Assembly (NCBI GenBank): GCA_025356695.1 | Contig: JANXSE010000380.1 | Location: forward strand, 1-15,573 | Length of the DNA: 15,573 nucleotides | Direction: 5' to 3' | Origin: Betaproteobacteria bacterium | GTDB taxonomy: Bacteria > Pseudomonadota > Gammaproteobacteria > Burkholderiales > SG8-41 | Part shown: positions 13,638-15,573 of the stretch, one piece after another | Layout of the letters: every line of letters starts with the position of its first letter | Position numbering within the stretch: the first letter of the stretch is position 1 | The notes under the pieces: generated by a model | What the model was told of the DNA's origin: nothing | Database searches by the model: none | Seen by the model: the letters and a program-made list of their open reading frames with translations, nothing else | Translations under genes and position numbers: made by a program

Positions 13638-14678
13638 TTGAGCACACCCTCGAAATCTCTCACTTATCGCGATGCCGGCGTCGATATCGATGCCGGCGAT
13701 GCGCTCGTCGAAAACATCAAGCCGTTTGCCAAACGCACCATGCGGCCGGAAGTGCTGGCCGGCATTGGCGGCTTCGGCGCATTGTGCGGCCTGCCCGCCA
13801 AATACAAGGAACCGGTGCTGGTCTCCGGCACCGACGGCGTCGGCACCAAGTTGAAGCTCGCGTTTGAATTGAACCGCCACGACAGCATCGGCATTGACCT
13901 CGTTGCCATGAGTGTGAACGACATCCTGACGCAGGGCGCCGAGCCGCTGTTCTTCCTCGACTATTTCGCCTGCGGCAAACTCGATGTCGCCACCGCCACC
14001 GATGTGGTCAAGGGCATCGCCGCGGGCTGCGAGCAATCGGGCTGCGCGCTGATCGGTGGTGAAACCGCGGAAATGCCGGGCATGTATCCGTCGGGGGAAT
14101 ACGATCTGGCGGGCTTTGCCGTCGGCGTCGTCGAAAAAAGCAAAATCATCACCGGTTCCACGATCAAGGCCGGCGACGCAGTGCTGGGGCTGGCCTCCAG
14201 CGGCGCGCATTCAAACGGCTACTCGCTGGTCCGCCGCATCATCGCCGAAAAGAAGGTCGATCTGTCGGCCAAACTCGACGGCAAAACGTTAAGCGATCTG
14301 ATCCTCGCGCCGACGCGCATCTACGTGAAACCGCTGCTGCAACTGATGGAAAAAATTCCAGTCAAAGGCATGGCCCACATCACCGGCGGCGGCATTGTCG
14401 ACAATCTGCCGCGCGTATTGTCCGAGGGACTCACCGCGCATATCGACGGCAAAAGCTGGCCGCGCCCGCCGCTGTTTCAATGGCTGCAGGAACAGGGCAA
14501 CGTCGCCGAGGCCGAGATGCTGCGTGTCTTCAACTGCGGCATCGGCATGATCGTGATCGTCGCCGAAGCCGATGCGAAAGCCGCCGCGGACAACCTGCGC
14601 GCGGCGGGCGAAACCGTATGGCGCATCGGCAGCATTGCCGCGCGTGCAGCGGGCGAGGAGCAGACCGTCGTCGCATGA
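13638..14678 (+). CDS. purM: Phosphoribosylformylglycinamidine cyclo-ligase (AIR synthetase)
   Basis: Closes the imidazole ring of FGAM with ATP to give AIR, step five of purine synthesis. From a TTG start it has 346 residues, the family length, beginning [20 protein letters not shown]; no ATG or GTG is available upstream in frame near the conserved N-terminus. Motifs: SGTDGVGTK (63-71) for [26 protein letters not shown] (93-115), [11 protein letters not shown] (140-150) and [14 protein letters not shown] further on. The ribosome-binding site is weak (GAAAG). It is followed by purN with a 4-nt ATGA overlap. Identification is secure; the TTG start is the main uncertainty. Confidence 0.96.
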   Translation: MSTPSKSLTYRDAGVDIDAGDALVENIKPFAKRTMRPEVLAGIGGFGALCGLPAKYKEPVLVSGTDGVGTKLKLAFELNRHDSIGIDLVAMSVNDILTQGAEPLFFLDYFACGKLDVATATDVVKGIAAGCEQSGCALIGGETAEMPGMYPSGEYDLAGFAVGVVEKSKIITGSTIKAGDAVLGLASSGAHSNGYSLVRRIIAEKKVDLSAKLDGKTLSDLILAPTRIYVKPLLQLMEKIPVKGMAHITGGGIVDNLPRVLSEGLTAHIDGKSWPRPPLFQWLQEQGNVAEAEMLRVFNCGIGMIVIVAEADAKAAADNLRAAGETVWRIGSIAARAAGEEQTVVA

Positions 14679-15313
14679 AAAAAATCGTCATCCTGATCTC
14701 CGGGCGTGGCAGCAACATGCAGGCCATCCTCGAAGCGCGGCTGCCGTTGACCGTCGCCGCGGTGATCAGCAATGACGCTGTGGCCGGCGGACTCACTACC
14801 GCGCAACAACACGGCGTAGCCACCAAAGTCGTCGACCACCGCGCCTACGCCGACCGTGCCGCCTTCGACACCGCGCTAGCCGCAGCCATCGATTCATATT
14901 CACCAGATCTCGTCGTGCTGGCCGGTTTCATGCGCATCCTCACCGCGGAATTCGTCGATCATTACCGCGGCCGCATCATCAATATTCATCCGTCGCTGCT
15001 GCCGTCGTTTACCGGTCTGCACACCCACCGCCGCGCCCTCGAAGCCGGCGTCAAAGTGCACGGTTGCAGCGTGCATTTTGTGACGCCCGAACTCGACCAC
15101 GGCCCGATCGTCGCGCAGGCCGTGGTACCGGTGCATGCCGGTGACACTGAAGACACGCTGGCCGCGCGCGTGCTCGAACAGGAACACCGCCTGTATCCGC
15201 AGGCAGTAGCGTGGTTTTGCGCCCGCCGCCTGACCATTACGCCTGAGGGCACCGTGCTGGTCGCGGCGGCACAGAACAGCGGCGGCGCGCTGGTTTCCCC
15301 GGCGCTGAAATGA
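14675..15313 (+). CDS. purN: Phosphoribosylglycinamide formyltransferase (10-formyltetrahydrofolate-dependent)
   Basis: Transfers the formyl group from 10-formyl-THF to GAR, step three of purine synthesis. It has 212 residues. Motifs: [12 protein letters not shown] (8-19) for phosphate binding, LAGFMRIL (82-89), catalytic Asn103 and His105 in [11 protein letters not shown], and Asp141 in ELDHGP (139-144). The ATG overlaps the purM stop (ATGA), and the purN stop overlaps the next ATG at 15310 in the same way. An upstream in-frame reading within purM is not a real extension. A C-terminal tail of about 20 residues ([17 protein letters not shown]) is beyond the core. Identification is secure. Confidence 0.97.
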   Translation: MKKIVILISGRGSNMQAILEARLPLTVAAVISNDAVAGGLTTAQQHGVATKVVDHRAYADRAAFDTALAAAIDSYSPDLVVLAGFMRILTAEFVDHYRGRIINIHPSLLPSFTGLHTHRRALEAGVKVHGCSVHFVTPELDHGPIVAQAVVPVHAGDTEDTLAARVLEQEHRLYPQAVAWFCARRLTITPEGTVLVAAAQNSGGALVSPALK

Positions 15314-15573
15314 TGCGCCTCAAAAACACCTTGCTGTTGCTGCTTGCAGTAGCAGTACCGGCGGTCGCCGCGGTGCCGGTCAGCGTCAAAGCCAGCTACG
15401 ATGTTTTCAAAGACGGTTTGCACGTCGCCACCGCGGTTGAATCGTTCGAGCGCGGCGACGGTAAATACAAGGTTGTCAGCGAGCAGACGCCGGCCGGACT
15501 GCTGGCGATGTTCATCCGCACCCGCATCAAAGTACAAAGCAGCGGCGCAGTCACCGCCGGTGGCCTGCGCCCC
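15310..15573 (+). CDS. DUF3108-domain protein, N-terminal part (runs off the window)
   Basis: Open from ATG at 15310 to the window end, 88 codons. The ATG overlaps the purN stop (ATGA); a second ATG at 15313 is possible. It starts with a signal peptide ([20 protein letters not shown], cleavage after about residue 21). Next comes a mature start VPVSVKASYDVFKDGLHVAT, the beta-rich opening of DUF3108 proteins, and ESFERGDGKYKVVSEQTPAGLLAMF. DUF3108 proteins are exported beta-rich proteins of unknown function, commonly found next to purN in betaproteobacteria. The rest of the gene lies outside the window. Confidence 0.85.
   Translation, partial: MMRLKNTLLLLLAVAVPAVAAVPVSVKASYDVFKDGLHVATAVESFERGDGKYKVVSEQTPAGLLAMFIRTRIKVQSSGAVTAGGLRP

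Overview
The window is chromosomal DNA from a high-GC betaproteobacterium, probably Burkholderiales or a close relative. Three things point there: two Bug/TctC-type periplasmic solute-binding proteins, a large family in Burkholderiales; the block pcnB-folK-dgk-panB-panC set divergently from purM-purN with hda alongside; and a PanC with the FVNRLQFGP variant I remember from this class. No mobile element, tRNA, rRNA or CRISPR array was seen.

Layout. (1) 111-1915, plus strand: a Tat-exported protein with two SnoaL-like domains, a small lipoprotein, and a small His-rich secreted protein with a tandem 11-bp repeat in its upstream region. (2) 1922-2101, minus: a 59-residue Cys-containing protein. 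(3) 2276-5536: a Bug receptor on the minus strand diverges from an alpha/beta-hydrolase plus second Bug receptor operon. This looks like a small uptake/catabolic cassette for an unknown organic acid or ester. (4) 5552-6025, minus: a SixA-like histidine-phosphatase-fold protein that lacks its catalytic arginines. (5) 6107-13500, minus: housekeeping genes. In transcription order these are hda, a HAD-IB hydrolase, a FecCD/BtuCD-type permease and ATPase, a strong hairpin terminator, then pcnB, folK, dgk, panB and panC. (6) 13638-15573, plus: purM, purN and the start of a DUF3108 gene that runs off the end.

How the genes work together. pcnB, folK, dgk and panB are joined by three successive 4-base ATGA stop/start overlaps, so RNA polyadenylation, folate synthesis, deoxynucleoside salvage and pantothenate synthesis are tightly co-translated. 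purM-purN-DUF3108 shows the same overlap style. PanB and PanC are consecutive enzymes leading to pantothenate; PurM and PurN act in purine synthesis, with PurN and FolK linked through folate chemistry. Hda controls DnaA after replication initiation.

Most of the window is ordinary core genome. I do not see a convincing new multi-gene system. The best leads are the degenerate SixA-like protein, the Bug/hydrolase/Bug cassette with three phased GYATGC motifs in its divergent promoter, the ABC importer lacking a binding protein that sits inside the housekeeping run, and the repeat-controlled His-rich peptide.
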